DNA of 64,000 bases. It comes from Chaunax sp. Z400 (taxonomy: Eukaryota > Chordata > Actinopteri > Lophiiformes > Chaunacidae). This document shows positions 62,523 to 64,000 of the stretch, one piece after another. The notes under the pieces were generated by a model. It was given only the letters and a program-made list of their open reading frames with translations. It made no database searches and had not been told where the DNA came from. The first letter of the stretch is position 1. Every line of letters begins with the position of its first letter. A program made the translations under genes and the position numbers. Location of the stretch: positions 14,232,839 through 14,296,838 of the forward strand of contig CM075189.1 of the NCBI GenBank assembly GCA_037577475.1, in the 5' to 3' direction.

Positions 62523-62833
62523 TCAGTCGATGCGGTTACCACAGATTGTGAAACGGTCGATCTCCAGCAGGTCTTTATTGGGAGTCCTGTGCCTCAGCTC
62601 TGACGCTCCTTGCGCCTCTCCCTCCTCTTCTTCGGAGAGTGCCGTTGTAGGTTGTTCAGGCTCAGGTGGTGGCGTTGGAGGACGGCTAGCTGGAGCCGCA
62701 GGAGAAGCGTCGGTGGGCGTGGTAGGGAACAAGTCAGTCCTAGGAGTCGGCTGGGTGGTCACAGAGGAGGAGGAGGAGGAGGACGGAGGTGGGCTGCAGT
62801 GTGTGGCAGTAATCTCCTCCACCTTGGACACAC
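62523..62833 (-). CDS. tapt1: tapt1 terminal coding exon (C-terminal tail)
   Basis: TAPT1 is a conserved multi-pass membrane protein linked to the centrosome/ciliary base and axial skeletal patterning. This 311-bp exon follows a TTCTTTACAG acceptor, starts two bases into a codon, and ends at TGA (62525-62523). It encodes VSKVEEITATHCSPPP, a run of seven Ser, a Pro/Thr/Ala-rich low-complexity stretch, an acidic EEEEGE patch, then NKDLLEIDRFTICGNRID at the C-terminus. I assign it to TAPT1 partly from the tail and partly because TAPT1 lies next to PROM1, same strand, 5' of it, in human. The membrane part lies right of the window. The longer open frame on the opposite strand is a shadow of the GC-rich repeats. 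Confidence 0.78.
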
Positions 62834-62938
62834 CTGTAAAGAACAGTGGATAAGTTAAACCTATGGATGGGTGAATTTAACTGAGTTAGCTCAACAGACT
62901 TACCTTCGTCTCTGAGAGTAACATAAAATGAGATGAAG

Positions 62939-63055
62939 GAGTATTTTGACAGTTTGGGAAATACACTGTGGGTGGAGCTAAAGCCAGGAAGTGATTAGCT
63001 TAGCTTCTTAGCTTAGCATTAAGACAGGGACGGGGGAAACAGCGAGCCTTTTGTG
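62939..63055 (+). repeat. Dispersed teleost repeat, internally shortened
   Basis: GAGTATTTTGACAGTTTGGG, AAATACACT, then TTAGCTTAGCATTAAGACAG, GGACGGGGGAAACAGCGAGC. I recall TTTGGGAAATAC...TTAGCTTAGCATAAAGACTGG...GGGGGAAACAGC from an abundant fish repeat; the middle is missing here. Confidence 0.6.
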
Positions 63056-63111
63056 TTTTGTCATTTGATGATAACAAGACACACTTGTCAATAGACCTGC
63101 AAATATTAGTG

Positions 63112-63396
63112 GATTAATTAACGAGAAAGAAAGAAAATTAATAGCCAACTATTTTAAAAACTGATTAATTATTTCAGTCATTTTTGAAGCAAAAATATCA
63201 AACAATGGTTGATTCCAGTTTAGGATTTGGAGCTTTTCTTGGTCATTTATGATGAAGAGTTTTTTGATTTTTGACTGACGGTTGGACAAAAGAAACTACT
63301 TAAAGAAGTCAAATTGGTCTCTGGGAAATTGTGATCGTCGTTTTTCACTTAAAAACAAATTTTTTTTTAGACAACTAACGAAAATTGTTAGTTGTG
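63112..63396 (+). mobile_element. Dispersed teleost MITE-like repeat
   Basis: TTAATTAACGAGAAAG near the left, then AATTATTTCAGTCATTTTTG, AAGCAAAAATATCAAACAAT, GGTTGATTCCAG, TTGGTCTCTGGGAAATTGTG and AACTAACGAAAATTGTTAGTT. I recall this order of phrases from an abundant fish element whose ends are ATTAATCGA-rich inverted repeats. Diverged and non-coding. Confidence 0.65.
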
Positions 63397-64000
63397 ATAT
63401 AGCCTATAAGCAGTTTGTGGGTTTGATTGTGGCCTGAATGATCATCTGCAAACACACGGAAACATAAAAAAGGAAAAGTGAGATAGAGAGAAAGAAGAGA
63501 TTTCTTTTAAATAATTATGAGGATGAAGAAGAAGTAGACACAGGATGGGAGAGGGTGATGTGCCGACATTGTAACAGAAGAAGCGAAAGGTGTTCAGGCT
63601 TGATTGACAGGGAGCGATTCAACCTGCCGGGTTCACCAGTCATCCGGTGCACACCCAGCTGACAGTTCAGTGTTTTAGCAGCACAGAGGGAGAATAATGA
63701 AATGTAGCCAGAGGAGAACATTGACATAGACCACGAACAAGCAAATGGCTCTTATTATCACACCTCCACTTCATTGTATTAAGAGAAAATACAGTAAAGC
63801 CTTTTTATCACTACATTAGTTCATTACACTAGGAAAATCAACCACACAGAATAATTCAACTGAGCGATGCTTCTTTTTATTTACACTACTACTATTACAC
63901 TGCTATTTTGTTGTTTAGTTATTGTTTTTTGTCTTTTAATTACACTTCTTGGTTTTATCCTTTACATTTGTAAATAAAAAAGTGTCATAGAGTCCCTAAG

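Larger units (their letters stand above)
62834..64000 (-). other. tapt1 last intron (partial)
   Basis: Runs from the terminal exon to the window edge. It contains two dispersed repeats (62939-63055 and 63112-63396). A strong splice-donor-like GAAG|GTAAGT on the minus strand lies at 62899-62906. No clear coding exon upstream of it. Confidence 0.5.

Noticed and set aside
62404..62853. 149-residue open frame on the plus strand over the tapt1 exon
   Set aside because: It is antisense to the terminal exon, and its length comes from the GC-rich Ser/Pro codons read backwards.

Overview
This is a vertebrate nuclear window, almost certainly from a ray-finned (teleost) fish. It has split genes with GT-AG introns, long AT-rich introns, many microsatellites, a tRNA-derived SINE, a decayed non-LTR retrotransposon, an LTR, and several dispersed repeats whose wording I recognise from teleost genomes. 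No database could be searched, so repeat identities rest on recall and visible structure.

Two genes are seen, both read on the minus strand. The first is a prominin, closest to prominin-1 (CD133). Fifteen coding exons run from a signal-peptide exon at 56203-56431 down to 884-1030. Every exon joins the next in phase, giving 1911 coding bases (637 codons) of a protein that is about 860 residues in mammals. The remaining exons (the end of the second large extracellular loop, TM5 and the cytoplasmic tail) lie beyond position 1. Introns 1 to 3 are long (24.5, 5.4 and 15.2 kb) and hold most of the repeats. Exons 4 to 15 are packed into 10 kb.

The second gene enters at the right edge. A terminal coding exon at 62523-62833 encodes a Ser/Pro-rich tail ending in a conserved-looking acidic/hydrophobic segment, and I assign it to tapt1. 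PROM1 and TAPT1 are neighbours in the same orientation in human, which supports both names. Its 3' UTR probably runs to an AATAAA near 59624.

The intergenic stretch and introns hold most of the unusual material: a 1.5-kb minisatellite of 18-bp units with signs of higher-order structure 0.5 kb from exon 3; a perfect 31-bp-arm inverted repeat with a 1-nt centre (45790-45852); a 141-bp foldback element in intron 12; a diverged tandem duplication at 34.7-35.6 kb; an LTR-like element with matching 4-bp flanks (21723-22171); and MITE-like elements. Introns 12 and 13 of the prominin gene, next to each other, both appear to use GC-AG splice sites.

I found no evidence for a wholly new gene system. 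The points most worth checking are the paired GC-AG introns, the minisatellite and the long perfect palindrome.
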